Shown: positions 13,538-25,044, numbered from the stretch's first letter. The stretch: 64,000 nt of DNA from Phoebastria nigripes (GCA_035582835.1 JAYKAV010003266.1:5643795-5707794), one strand, 5' to 3'. The notes: a model not told the origin generated them from the letters alone. A program made the numbers and translations.

Positions 13538-13731
13538 ATGCGCACGCACACGCACGCACACGCGTGTGCAAACACACACATGCACACACGCGTGTGCACA
13601 CAGAGACATGCACACGCGTGTGCACACGCATGCACACACATGCGTGTGCACACAGAGACACGCACACGCACGCGTGTGCATACGCATGCACACACATGCG
13701 TGTGCACACAGAGACACGCACACACACGCTC
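13538..13731. repeat. CA/CG alternating minisatellite upstream of KCNA3
   Basis: About 190 bp of almost pure alternating purine-pyrimidine sequence (CA, TG and CG steps), interrupted only by short 'agaga' pieces. A higher-order unit is visible: 'gtgtgcacacagagaca' recurs at 13592, 13644 and 13700, giving a period of 52-56 bp. It contains perfect palindromes such as tgcacacgcgtgtgca (13609-13624). Its length is probably polymorphic. It lies 640-835 bp upstream of the KCNA3 ATG. Open frames across it are low-complexity His/Thr or Cys/Val artefacts. Confidence 0.9.
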
Positions 13732-13979
13732 TCCCTCCTATACAGCAAAAAAAAAATCCCTAGCGCTTCAGCTGAAACGCTGATTCAAAACAACTGTTGG
13801 TGGCTCCGGCTGCCGCTGTCTGCTTTCCATTACCCACAGCCCCGCCGCGGCTTGAAACGGTGACTTGAAACAAACAGGCAAACCCCGAAATTAATAATAA
13901 AAATTACATTTTGCCTTCCCGGGGGAAGGGCAGAAAAACTCTTTCTAAGGCAGCAGTTCTGCCAGGAAAAAAACTCTCC

Positions 13980-14900
13980 CTGCTTGCGACCCGCTGAGCA
14001 TCAAAGGATGCTCCCCGGGAGGGGACCGAAGTCCCCTTGGCGTGTCGCTGGGTGGGGGTACGGATCGCCCCCCCCCCCCCCCCCGGGCTGGGGCAGGGGA
14101 GGGGATGCCCGCAGCTTGCCGGGGGCTGCGGGGCAGGGCCGGGGGTGCTGGTGGGTGTCTCCGGGAGCGGTGACTGAGCGAGGCGGTGCCAGGGCTGGGG
14201 GCGGATTTTTTGAGAAGAGCCTCAGCTCTTCAGAGCAGCGGCAGCCGCTGGAGGAGTTGGGCGGCTGTTTCTCCCTCTCCGCCCGGAGGAGGAGGAAGAA
14301 GAGGAAGAAGAGGCTTCGGCTGCCGCCTCTCCGATCCTCCCCCCTCCCCTTCCCCTCCCGCCCCACACCTTTATGGACGAGCGCCGGAGCTTGCTCTACT
14401 CTCCGGCTGCCTCCTTCGCCAGCCGGCATCCGCGGGGCGGCTCGACCAGCAGCCACCACAACCTGGGCTACACCGAGCAGCTGCCCCCCGCTGCCCCCCA
14501 GCCGGTCCCCGACCAAGAGGAGGAAGAGGGTGAAGAAGGGGAAGAAGGCAGCATGACCGTGGTGGGGGGCGGTGGCGGCGGAGACCCTTTGCTGGAAGAG
14601 CCGCAGCATCCTCATCCTTTGCTTGGGGGGGACCGCTACGATCACGCCCCGACTCCGGCNGCCGTCCCCGCCGGCCAGCCCGCGGGCGGTGGGGAGCACG
14701 AGTGCTGCGAGCGGGTGGTGATCAACATCTCGGGGTTGCGGTTCGAGACCCAGCTGAAGACGCTGGCGCAGTTCCCCGAGACGCTGCTGGGGGACCCGCG
14801 CAAGAGGATGCGCTACTTCGACCCTCTACGCAACGAGTATTTTTTTGACCGTAACCGTCCCAGCTTCGATGCCATCCTCTACTACTACCAGTCAGGTGGG
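13980..14900. promoter_or_regulatory. CpG-rich promoter/5' region of KCNA3
   Basis: CpG dinucleotides are abundant from about 13.98 kb into the first 500 bp of the KCNA3 CDS, unlike the CpG-poor flanks, as expected for a CpG-island promoter. It includes a run of 17 C (14068-14084), G-rich Sp1-like stretches just after it, and a GAG/GAA polypurine tract (14285-14312). No convincing TATA box is visible. The transcription start cannot be placed from sequence alone. Confidence 0.6.
14008..14556 (+). other. Upstream ORF overlapping the KCNA3 start
   Basis: ATG at 14008 (A at -3, good context) opens a 182-codon frame running through the 5' region and past the KCNA3 ATG in another frame. It ends at TGA 14554-14556. 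That stop overlaps the ATG of KCNA3 Met61 (14553-14555) as ATGA. The peptide is Pro/Gly/Arg/Lys-rich and resembles no family I know, so it is not proposed as a functional protein. If the mRNA starts upstream of 14008 it could influence which KCNA3 start is used. The 17-C run lies inside it, so length variation there would change its frame. Confidence 0.35.
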
Positions 14901-16130
14901 CGCATCCGGCGACCCGTCAACGTCCCCATCGATATCTTCTCTGAGGAGATCCGCTTCTACCAGCTGGGGGAGGAGGCCATGGAAAAGTTTCGGGAGGATG
15001 AGGGTTTCATTCGGGAGGAGCAGCGGCCGCTTCCCGACAAGGAGTTTCAACGCCAAGTGTGGCTCCTCTTTGAGTACCCTGAGAGCTCTGGGCCAGCCCG
15101 AGGCATTGCTATAGTCTCTGTCCTGGTCATCCTTATCTCTATTGTCATCTTCTGTCTGGAGACCCTGCCTGAATTCAGGGATGACCACGACTATGAAGGA
15201 ACTGGGGGGACCTTTGGGACGGGTGGTGGCCCTCTCCCACCCGATGTCTTCACCAACTCCTCGTCCTTGGCCACTTCCATGGTGTCGTCCTTCACCGACC
15301 CTTTCTTTGTAGTGGAGACTTTGTGCATCATCTGGTTTTCCTTCGAGCTGCTGGTCCGCTTCTTTGCCTGCCCCAGCAAGGCCACCTTCTCCAAGAACAT
15401 CATGAACATCATTGACATTGTGGCCATCATTCCCTACTTCATCACGCTGGGCACCGAGCTGGCTGAGAGGCAAGGCAACGGCCAGCAAGCCATGTCCTTA
15501 GCCATCCTCAGAGTCATCCGGCTGGTCAGGGTCTTCCGTATCTTCAAGCTCTCCCGGCACTCCAAGGGGCTGCAGATCCTGGGGCAGACCCTCAAGGCCA
15601 GCATGCGGGAGCTGGGTTTGCTCATCTTCTTCCTCTTCATTGGCGTCATCCTCTTCTCCAGTGCCGTCTACTTCGCAGAAGCCGATGACCCCAGTTCAGG
15701 TTTCAGTAGCATCCCTGATGCCTTCTGGTGGGCGGTGGTGACCATGACCACAGTGGGCTACGGGGACATGCACCCCATCACCATTGGGGGCAAGATTGTG
15801 GGCTCTCTCTGTGCCATCGCAGGGGTGCTAACCATCGCTCTCCCCGTGCCTGTGATAGTCTCCAATTTCAACTATTTCTACCACCGGGAGACAGAAGGTG
15901 AGGAGCAAGCCCAATACATGCACGTCGGGAGCTGCCAGCACCTCTCGTCCAGCGAGGAGATGAGGAAGGCTCGCAGCAATTCCACCCTCAGCAAGTCCGA
16001 GTACATGGTGATCGAGGAAGGGGGAATCAACCACAGTGCATTCAAACAGGCTACCTTTAAGACAGGCAACTGCACAACCACAAACAATCCCAACTGTGTG
16101 AACATCAAAAAGATCTTTACGGATGTTTAA
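14373..16130 (+). CDS. KCNA3: Voltage-gated K+ channel Kv1.3 (KCNA3)
   Basis: Complete single-exon CDS for a 585-residue Shaker-family delayed-rectifier K+ channel subunit, a tetrameric plasma-membrane pore. Visible parts: acidic/Gly-rich N-terminus (1-110; Glu run at 49-58); T1 tetramerisation domain from [15 protein letters not shown] (about 113-215); S1 244-265; S1-S2 loop with glycosylation sequon N295; S2 311-334; S3 342-363; S4 378-398 with charges R380, R383, R386, R389, K392, R395; S5 413-436; pore helix and TVGYGD filter (460-465); S6 with PVP hinge 491-493; C-terminal TDV PDZ ligand. GYGDMH, with His after the filter, marks Kv1.3 and sets its C-type inactivation and blocker pharmacology. 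The start MDERRSLL matches the mammalian long form. Met61 (MTVV...) matches the shorter historical mammalian start. First-ATG context is weak (T at -3). The N at 14660 falls in a GCN codon, so residue 96 is alanine whatever the base. Confidence 0.98.
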   Translation: MDERRSLLYSPAASFASRHPRGGSTSSHHNLGYTEQLPPAAPQPVPDQEEEEGEEGEEGSMTVVGGGGGGDPLLEEPQHPHPLLGGDRYDHAPTPXAVPAGQPAGGGEHECCERVVINISGLRFETQLKTLAQFPETLLGDPRKRMRYFDPLRNEYFFDRNRPSFDAILYYYQSGGRIRRPVNVPIDIFSEEIRFYQLGEEAMEKFREDEGFIREEQRPLPDKEFQRQVWLLFEYPESSGPARGIAIVSVLVILISIVIFCLETLPEFRDDHDYEGTGGTFGTGGGPLPPDVFTNSSSLATSMVSSFTDPFFVVETLCIIWFSFELLVRFFACPSKATFSKNIMNIIDIVAIIPYFITLGTELAERQGNGQQAMSLAILRVIRLVRVFRIFKLSRHSKGLQILGQTLKASMRELGLLIFFLFIGVILFSSAVYFAEADDPSSGFSSIPDAFWWAVVTMTTVGYGDMHPITIGGKIVGSLCAIAGVLTIALPVPVIVSNFNYFYHRETEGEEQAQYMHVGSCQHLSSSEEMRKARSNSTLSKSEYMVIEEGGINHSAFKQATFKTGNCTTTNNPNCVNIKKIFTDV

Positions 16131-17177
16131 AAAAACAAAACCAAACAAACAGCAACAAAATCTGAGGATGCGGTAAAAAAATAATAATAACAATAATAAT
16201 GCAAAGTGACTGTGTACTCGGTATTGTGTGGAACATGCACCATCGTCGGTCTGTGTGTGCCCTCGTTTTTATACGTTTATTTTTTTAGATCCTTCCTTTC
16301 TAAAGATCCCAAAAAAAGGATTTAAAATTCTCTGAAGAAGAGGACAGCTAAAGGGTAAAGAGAAGGAAGATGAAGACAAAACACACTCACCGTTGAAACA
16401 GGTGTTTGTTCTGCAATGTGTTGCAGGGCTGCTTTTGTTTTCTTGTTTTTGGGGACCTCTCGCTTTGCTCCTGATTTTCCCCCCCTGCTTCCCTAAAGGC
16501 AGCGTGTAGCCGATTTCCCTTCCATCACATAAGCTCACTTGTTGGATTAACAACCCCGGATTGGGTGGGGAGATGAGGAAAACATGTTGCAGAGCGTACT
16601 GGAAGGGGGTTGGGAGGAAATAACCATTTGATTTTGCAGAGAGTCTCTGTTACCACATTGTTAAATGACGCTTAATATTGAAACATGTGGTGTGCCATTA
16701 CGGGCACATCACAGATTCCCTTTTCTCCCCTGTTAGATCATTATGAAATTCTAANCTGGTCAGAGACCGAGTGCAATCAATGCTGATTTAAATAGAAAAA
16801 AAAACCCAAAAAACCCTCGTTTTCTATTCTTAATTCCCTTCCCCTGCAACCCTGAGGCATTATTTCATCCAACGTCAANTTTGTGGCCGTGCAGCGGGGT
16901 TGTGTGTGGGGAGGAGGGAGGCAAAAGGCAAAATGGAATGGTTTCAGGAGCCGATGGTGCACGGGGAGCGATGCCGGCGTGGACCGGGGGATGCGGGATC
17001 CATGACGGGCTCCTCGCCGTGGCTGTGCAGCCTCAAACCCACCCAGCTGGAGACAAAGGGATATTTCCTCCTTTTTTTGCAATGAGTTTGGGAGAGATGC
17101 AGCCACTTATCGCAAGAAGATTAAAGTGGCGAACACGCCTTCCAGCGGAAGTCACTAATTCGGACCCGAGTGATGCA

Positions 17178-17209
17178 GTTGCCATGGCGACTCTGGTTTC
17201 CTGGGAAAC
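17178..17209. promoter_or_regulatory. Tandem X-box-like palindromes
   Basis: GTTGCCATGGCGAC (17178-17191) differs by one base from the perfect RFX X-box palindrome. Four bases later, GTTTCCTGGGAAAC (17196-17209) is a second near-palindrome that also fits the TTC-N4-GAA STAT6-type pattern. Both lie about 1.05 kb past the KCNA3 stop. Binding is inference; the pairing of two structured motifs makes chance less likely than for one alone. Confidence 0.35.
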
Positions 17210-17393
17210 CCCCAAAGGTTGTCATGGCATCCCTTCTCCCATCCCCCTTGGTCCTCGCTCTTCCCGCAAAAAACCCTTCCAGATGGTTCCAGCCCCATCA
17301 TCCTGCAGGACACCATGGCTCTGCCCCGCTATGTGACCCCATCCCGGCACCCCCTTCCCGGGCCACGTCCTCCCTGCGGCTTCCCCTGTGCCG

Positions 17394-17399
17394 AATAAA
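17394..17399 (+). terminator. Candidate poly(A) signal for KCNA3
   Basis: Canonical AATAAA 1.26 kb after the KCNA3 stop. Use is not proven; no strongly GU-rich element follows. Confidence 0.25.
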
Positions 17400-18567
17400 G
17401 CGCCCGTAGGCAATAAGCGCACCACAAATCTGCCTCTCCCTCGCAGAGGAGCTCACACCTTGGCAGTGAAATTTGGGGATGGAGTCTCATCCTGCAAACA
17501 CGAGCGCCTGCTCCGCCGAGAACGACCCCGCGCTCCCCCTGCGCCCCACGAAACCCGGCGGTTTCCCCAAACCCAGTGCGAAATGGCACTGAGCAGCCAG
17601 CGGGAAAGCTCGGCTGAAAAAGCTTGGTTGAAAAACCCTGGCAGCTTTTTGAAATAAGGGGGACGCATCTATAAAGAGCAGGATTGAAAAGTAACCAAAA
17701 CCCCGCCGGGGAAAATACACCGGCTTCATCTTTACGTGTGCACCAGGGGCCACGGGACATCTGATGGGATCAGGTGAGCTTTGCACAGGGTAGAGTTTAA
17801 TGCATCATGAGGTAATGTTGCTTTTTTGGGACAAACCTAGTGTTTTCTACTACTTAGTTTTATTTTTCAGCTTAGCCTGCTGCTCTCAGGTATTTTGTGC
17901 ACGTTAGGTAAAGTGGGATAACATCCTATAGCTCCTCCGCTTATATTTGTTTTTCACTTTGCTTTTTAGTGCTATGCATAGGAGGAAAACCCTGCTGCTT
18001 TTTTTGCAGCTGGATTTCTCCAATTCTGTGCTAAAAGAGTTGTTTGCAGCAGTTTAAGGCTTCTGTCCGACCCCTGCCATCGAAGCAGGCTGAAGGCAGG
18101 GCCTGGCTGCTCAGCCTCCAGCGCCTCGGCTCCAGCTCTGCTCTGTTTTGCTGGGTTTTGGGTTAAATGAAACCAGATTCCTTCAAGGTAGTGAACTGCA
18201 CAGGGATGCTGTTAAATACCTCTTACGACAAAGAGAGATTTGACTCCAAGCTGTGTGAGTCACACCTTTCCCAAGCGTGTGGAAAGAGGGAATTTGTCCT
18301 GAGAGATGCCGGCCACGCCAAAATTGGAGTTTAGCTGGGATTTTACCCAGACTTGAAAGGATCAGAACAGTTTGTAACACTCTCCCTTAGTCTTGCCTTA
18401 GCCCCAGTTGATAAAACCCTTATAACCAGGAACATCATCAGAGCAGCTTCTTAGCTGATGGTATGTGACAGCTTTATTGTAGCTACTGTAGTTTTCACCA
18501 GCTGAGGATCTAACAAATGATCTGTATTAGGGAGATGCTCTGGAGCATCACGGGAGGTAACAAACCT

Positions 18568-18613
18568 GGGATCCCTTGCCTGGGATAACTGGGATCCCTT
18601 GTCCGGGTTAACT
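18568..18613. repeat. 23-bp tandem duplication
   Basis: Two copies of a 23-bp unit beginning gggatcccttg and ending aact (18568-18590, 18591-18613), differing at a few positions in the middle. Confidence 0.8.
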
Positions 18614-20356
18614 GGGAACACCCCAGCGTGCCTTTTCCCCAGGCTGCAGGCAGGCTGAAATGTCATTTCTGCTTACCAGCTCTCACTTTTTATTGTTATT
18701 AAATCTTTTCTGCACGCCTATTCCTAAAAGGAGGATTTGAGTTTAAAAGCAGGGGAAAGAGTCCCACTCGGGAGAGTTTGCAGATGAGTTTTGTGTCTGC
18801 GTTTTCCCCGTGGCAGCTGCACGGGGTACGGAAACCACATGTTCTCCTGGAAATGGCACAGTACAATTTTCGGTTTCTCTACCATCTAAAATAAGCAGAA
18901 ACCTTGCAGATTGTTAGTTTGCTTTCCTGACTACTCCCTACCTTATTTTGTAAGGGCAGAATAATTTCAGATGGATTTTATTGACAGTAAAAGATGCTGT
19001 ATGGCAGAGGTGGCAAGGAAACCACTGCAGTAAAAGGCAGTTTTGCTCCAGTACCGAATAAGATCGCTGAAAAATATAAAAGCACTGCTGCTCTGTCTTT
19101 AAGATACACCCAAAAAATTGGAAGTGGAAAAACAGGGATATCCTTTCGATGCTCTGCCCCATTTCTGTCTGCCTCTTCCCTCTGCGCTGTCTCGTTAGGT
19201 ACCGTTCAGCGAGAGAAACGCTTTCTGTTGCTGCACGGTCTGACGGCTTCTCTTAAACTGGCTGCCGCGTGCGTTGTGCCAGGAATTGGAGAGATCGCTG
19301 AAAGATTGCTCTCTTTGCAGCCAGCTGCTTATTTAACTTACTTTGGTCTCTTGCAATGTGCCTCCTATTAGGATTTAGGACTGTTTTAACAGTCACTCGG
19401 GAGTTAAAGATGAGCCTCAGCCTTTGCAGCGTGTTGGACTCGACTGTTTCTAATGTGCTTAGGGGAGGCAGCATTAGGAGATTAGTATTAGCGGAGCTGC
19501 CTGCCTGCTGTCTGGCAGCTTGCTGCAAAGCCTTCCCAAGGCAAGGCGAAGGGCTTGCCTAGACTCAGCTTATTACATTAAATAGAGGAAAGTGCATTAG
19601 CGAAAGCTGCTGGCTGACATTTAAGATGGCACAGAAAGCAAGCAGGGGAAAGGCTGCGTCCCTAGGTAGTCCCCGGCGTGGACTCCCCAGCTTGTCGTCT
19701 GCGTGTGCGGCGTGGCAGGGATGCTCTCCGAAATGTCCTCCTCCTCCCCTGTCCTCCGTACCTGTCATCTGAGAGACTAAGTGACGCTTACCGAAGGATG
19801 GGAGCAAGGATGGGAGCCGGCAGCTCCTGCCCCAGGGACGCAGCCCTGGGAGGCCGTAGCTGCCTCCCCGGATGCTGTGTGTATTTGGTTTATATAGGGG
19901 CACTGGGTGATATAGAGCCTTGTACAGCCTCCTACCTCCTTTCCTAGGCTACTTTCCCTTTCCCTTGCTTATATTTTAGGACCTTCCCCTCTTTTGTCTC
20001 TGGATGCCACCTCAAAACATCCTCGGTAAAAGGGGATGCAGGGGACACGCAGCAACCCCAACGCTGGCCCCTCCGCTTGGTACTTTGACACCCTCACCTT
20101 TTTCTCCTGCTTACTTGCCCTTTTTAAATGTATTTTCAGGCCTGAACTCTTCTAAAAAGGTTCTTTTGTTCTCCAGCACAATAGATGCCCTTCAGGTGCT
20201 TGGGGTGGCCAGAGGAGCAGAGCAGTATCCATCCCACCCGGCGTGTGGACACAAACAAGGGCTGGGGATATCTCTTTCCTCCAGGAGGGTTAAATTTCTT
20301 TCCGGGCCATTGTTTCTACTCCATCACTTGACAAAAGAAATCGGTTTTTGTTTTTA

Positions 20357-20450
20357 ATCCCCAGTTTATGGACAGTTAAGTGGAGGCAAAGGGCGGACGA
20401 GCGGCTTCCCCAGCAGAAGGGAAGGAGCCATCCCGAGCTCATCAGCTGCA
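20357..20450 (-). repeat. Possible MIR fragment
   Basis: 'ccccagtttatggacagtta' followed by 'agtggaggcaaag...gcggcttccccag' resembles the antisense MIR core ('ccccattttacagatg...actgaggcacagag...'), with more divergence than the other copies. Confidence 0.3.
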
Positions 20451-22940
20451 AAGGGGTCTCTCCTGGCAGAGCTGTAGCGCAGGGCAAGGGTCTCTTGCAG
20501 CGGTTGGTGTGTACAGAGAGCGTTCTGTGTGAAATCTGTTTAATTGTGTAGTTTGGAGCCCTCTTCCTGCCAAGCTTTTAAAATATGCATATCTTGGTGA
20601 GAGCACATGGAGGCTCCCATCGCAGCCTGATGGAAGGCAGGGCCTTTTTTTCCCATTTTTAAATGCTTTAACAAGTGATCTCTGGGTAGGCTGCAAACCT
20701 GCGAGTGCAAACAGACAAATAGGATTTAAATGCGACTCATTTTGCCCTTTGGTCTCAATTGCTGCATGTACTGGGAAGGAGAGCTCAGAGCACCACCATC
20801 CTCATGCAAAGGCAGTCGTATGGGCGATGGGTGCAGGGAAATAGGGACTTTCTGGACATTATAGGATGCTGCGGGCAGGGCAATATCCTATAAATTGTCT
20901 CCTTCACTGCTATGGAGCCAGTACTGCTCTTCTGCACCCTTCCCTGCTATGGGTCCATAGTCTGACTGGGGTGCTTGGCTCGATTCTGGGGGATGTTGTA
21001 TAGCCAGAGGATGTGTTAGGGATGGGATGCTGCTGCCTTTCCCTGTTTCCCTGAGTGCTGTTTACATGGCAGAGGCTGCACTAACGCAGCACCCGCTGAG
21101 TCTGGGCGAGCCTGATGGGTGCTGGTNCTGTGGGTGCTGGGTGGTGTGAGCCCTCTCCCAGTGCCAGCGGTGGGAATCAGGCGTTGAGCAGCAAGGGCTG
21201 GAGCGATGCGCTTCTCCGGCAGGAGCGTTTCCTTGGAAACATCCGCGGGACTGCGGCCATCACCGCTCTGACGGGGACATTTCGGGGATGTTTCGGGGTG
21301 GGTGCCCTGAGGTGCCTCATCCCAGCTGGGAATCACTTCTCTGGCAGCGGGAGGGTTTTGGCTTCATTTTGGGGGGTGGTGATATAGGGTTTTCTTAGAG
21401 CAGAAATAGGACTGGCATGGGGAGGGGGGATGCAGCCCTGCTGCAGGGCAGAGCCATCGCACGGCGAGGGGCACGTTTGCTGCTGGGGGGAGCCCTGCAG
21501 AGCAGCCCCAGCCCCGTCTCNGCAACATCTGGCTCTTGCCCCAGCTGAAGCTCTCCCAGCTCTGCTGTGGTCAAGTCCGGGACACAACTGAGACCTTTTA
21601 CTCCCAAACTTGGCTTCCCAAACAGGAAAATGAGTAATGGTGTCTCCGTCAAAGCAATATTCATCCCACCTGACGGGATGCGTGTTTGCTGCTTTGCTCT
21701 GGGAAGGCATCAGGGCTCCTGTTTTTTGTCACCGGCAAAACCGAATCCCATTTTTTGCTCATGAGAACCGTCCTCTGTGCGGGAGAGGGATGTGTGCAGG
21801 GTCCTACGCTGCCCTTGTAGCTGGAGCCCTTTTATCCCTGCTGCTGGCAAAACTCAGCCAAAAATGCTCAGAGAAAATCCCCTGTGAGCCCCCGTGTGCT
21901 TTTTCTTCCATGAATAAGGTGCTGCTTTATGAGACCCCCAAGTTTCAGGGTCCATCTGTGTCTCATCACCGCTCAGAGCCTGAATATTCAGCGCTGAGGA
22001 TGCTCTGCAGCAGGGCAGGGAAACCTTCGCACATGAACCTCCCCGCAGGGCACCGTCAGTTTTCTCCTTCTTATGAACCAAGACATGCTCAAGTAAATTA
22101 AAACCTGTCTCCTATCTCATTCAGCTTGTCTCTCGGGTTGGGAGTAGCTAAAATACTTCCCGATTGCTGGTCTTCCCCTACTCATAATGGGAATAGCCTT
22201 TACCCAGCCGCGCTGCACACTAATATTAAGACCCCCAGCTCAGCGACGCAGACGGCAGCACGCCCTGCTGGGTTTGTTTAGGAATGATTCATTTCCTTAA
22301 GACTTGTAATTCAGATGCTTTTCTGAGCATGTTTAAGCTCTGTCATGTCTGTTGCTTTTCTACAGTTGTTGCACTTCATTTTTAGCATCTTTAACACATA
22401 CTGGGTGGGAAGACTTGGTTTGGATGGGCGGCTCGCACGACTAGATTAGTGAGTGGCTATCTCTGCTCTCGCTGGCGAGGATGCAGAGCGCAGTCAGTTT
22501 TATTTTGATGCTGACCAGCACCAGCTGCTTTGCTTTGCTTCCTCCAAAGCACCATCATGGATAGATANGGAAAATCCTTTGGGGTTGTGTCATGGTTCAA
22601 TCGGCGGTGGAAGCACCGAAGGCTCAGCCTCTGCGGGGGGAGCAGGGCTGCTGGCATCGGGGTCTGTGCTCGCGGTCTTGCTCTCACAGGAAGCTAAAGA
22701 TTGCAGCGGAGCATGGACAGGATGAACACACGCTTTGCAAAGTGTTTTTTGCGTTTGCAGAGAGATGTGTTTGCCGTTCGACTTGGTTGCAATCAAGGAG
22801 CTGAGTGCAATGCAGGGTGGTGGGTGATGCTGTGCTGCTCGGGAGGATTTTGGTTGTTAGTCCATGAAAATGTGTGTCCCTGCACCCCGGACCTGGAGGA
22901 TGGGAGCACTGCGGCGTTTGCTGAGTGTCTGCTGTCAGCC

Positions 22941-23005
22941 TGCTGGGTGGCTTTGAGCAGGTCAGCTCCTCCGGGCCTCAGTTTCCCCATCTGTAAATGA
23001 CACCG
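22941..23005 (+). repeat. MIR-like ancient SINE fragment
   Basis: 'tgggtggctttgagcaggtc' then 'ggcctcagtttccccatctg' and 'taaatg' is the sense orientation of the MIR core ('gtgaccttgggcaagtcac...gcctcagtttcc...ctgtaaaatg'). Confidence 0.65.
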
Positions 23006-23959
23006 CNTGGCTTCATTAAGTGTTTGCAATGAAACACGCTGTGGAAGGAAGAGGCAGTTTTGAAACACAGGGCCAGAAGGAAGGAATCCTTCAAAGGCTT
23101 TATGCAGTTCAGCTTGCTTGAAGCTTGCAGAACCTGCAGACCCTCCCCCCGTACCCCATTAACTGCAGTTATTTCCCCCAGCTGGAGGGAAGCCCAGGGT
23201 TTCACCCAGCTTCCTGGGGACACCAGCTCTGCCCTACGGCTCCCCTTCCCATAACCATCCTTCTCTCCTCCGGTTTCTTCAGTCCGCACCTTTACACTTG
23301 CTTTTCCATCCTTACGGCCTGTTTCTCCTGAAATCTCTGTGCCTTTATAGTCAAAATCCCTCTTCTCCCTCCTCACTGGTCTCTGCTTGGTGCTGCCACC
23401 GCAGCTCGGTAACGATTTGAACCTCAGGCTGTTGCAGCAGGTCAAAAATGAGACATAAGAAGTTTGGGCTTAAAATGAACCTGCCCGCTGCAAATTTGAG
23501 CTTGCAGGAGGGATGTGAAAGGAGTTTGCTGTGAGGCAGGTGTAGCATTGCAGGCTAGAGGGGTTTTCTACCTCTGCACGTGCATCGGTGGATGCTGGCA
23601 CCCAGCGCTTGTGGTTTACCCTTCAGGTGCCTGAATGATATTCTGCACTTCAGAAACCTCCAAATTAAAGGAGGAAATCTTCCTTCTGCTGCATCTGAAA
23701 CAAGCCTGGGCGGTTCTCTCCTGGGGTTGGAAACCTTTCAGCAAGGTCTCTCCCATCCTGGTTGCAAAATGCTCTGAGAAAGCAAAGCGAGCACAAGGAG
23801 ACGCGAACCAGTGAACGGGGCCTGGGTTCAGCTGGTTTTCTGGCTTGTGATACCTCCTGGGAACTGGCTTTATTGCTCCATTTTCTTAACCAAGCTGTCA
23901 TGCAGTTCCCTTCGAGGAGAGCATTACACAAGCATTTACCTATTATCAGCTAAACGTGG

Positions 23960-24430
23960 AACTTAGTAAGAAGAGATATCAGGTTAATATGATAAAATCT
24001 GTTTTCCCTAACCCTGCGTTGATTGGCATCAATTATATCTTCCTCTTTAATTCTGTATTAAGACTCTCAACCATTCCAGCATATTGTTTGGGATCAGCGA
24101 CAGATGGCCAGACCCATCATCTTGCAGGTCACTTTGATTATCCCTTAAAAAATTGGCCCAACAGGAGCTATCTTCCAGTCCCCTGGATTTTCACCAGGTC
24201 CAGGGCTCAAGAGATACTCAATACTTGCAGCCTCACGAGCTGCTTCGCCAGCTCCGAATGCTTGGATACAAGTTATTTGGCTTGGCTGATTTAAAAACAT
24301 CTAATTTTTGTGGCTGCTGTTTAATATCCTCTGTTTCTCTTGGAGTGGAGAGGATTTCATCACCCCCATATGATGGGAGTACATCTGGATCCCTTCAGGA
24401 GCCGGAGCAGCAATATCTCCTTGAATGCTC
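23960..24430 (-). mobile_element. Degenerate CR1-family LINE relic, reverse transcriptase region
   Basis: Read on the minus strand, segments follow the order of an ancient amniote CR1 ORF2: '...ccaagccaaataacttgta' (NNLHP block), then 'gactggaagatagctcctgt' and 'ttgggccaatttttt' (DWK-A-VVPIFK block), then 'gaattaaagaggaagatata' 'attgatgccaatcaacgcag' (NANQHGF block), then 'cctgatatctc'. Frameshifts and stops are numerous, so it is a dead fragment. Identification is from recalled CR1 consensus, not a search. Confidence 0.65.
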
Positions 24431-25044
24431 CTGACTTCTCACTCCCACTGCTGTTCTTGCTGAATTCGGTGAAATAACGTCATCGTTAGGCTGAGGATTT
24501 GGGGTTTCTTGCTACAAGGGCAAGGATTCAGCCTGAAAAGGCAGCAGGGTACCCCAAAGCACTGGATTATTTGCCCGGTTTGAGAAAATTTTTATTTACC
24601 ACTTAATCTGCAGAGCCCCAACTCTGCTGACCCCTTCTCAGCTGAACCAACAGCATTTCGTGGGCTGTGCCGGGCTGAAGGTGCTATTTGGGTTTTATTT
24701 GTGTAATACTCCAGCAATGCTTGAGGATCCCAGCAGTTTGACCATTGCTTTGCAAAAAAGCAGGAGCCCTTCCCTGCTGGCAGGTGGGAGGGGGGTGTAA
24801 TCCCCCCCACCCCAGCAAGCCCAGTCCAATAAAGCATAAACCCCAGTTAGCTTTAAGCCCATGAATAGTCCTTCTGGCACTTCAAAATAAGCCGATGCTT
24901 GAATAACCGGCTGGTCTGAGACCCTTGCAAGGAGCACTAAGCCCCTCTGGTAGCTTATTTTCCCCGAGTGCCGCGCTGCCTTGCAAGGGGATCTTTGCTT
25001 CTTGCGGGAAATCCCACCCCTCTCCTTTCTCTGCCTGCTCTTAG

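Larger units (their letters stand above)
16131..17400 (+). other. KCNA3 3' flank, probable 3'UTR
   Basis: Directly after the stop is an A-rich stretch with AAT/AAC simple repeat (about 16175-16200). No AATAAA occurs within the first kilobase. Candidates are ATTAAA at 17121-17126 and AATAAA at 17394-17399. Mammalian KCNA3 3'UTRs are fairly short, so either is plausible, but the true end cannot be fixed from sequence. Confidence 0.4.

Noticed and set aside
13374..13863. Cys/Val- and His/Thr-rich frames on both strands
   Set aside because: Translations of the CA/CG minisatellite, not proteins.
14001..14699. 232-codon minus-strand frame over the KCNA3 5' region
   Set aside because: It is the antisense shadow of GC-rich, codon-biased KCNA3 sequence, low in complexity, with no domain.
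14892..15488. 198-codon minus-strand frame inside KCNA3
   Set aside because: Antisense shadow of the T1-S3 coding region; no family resemblance.
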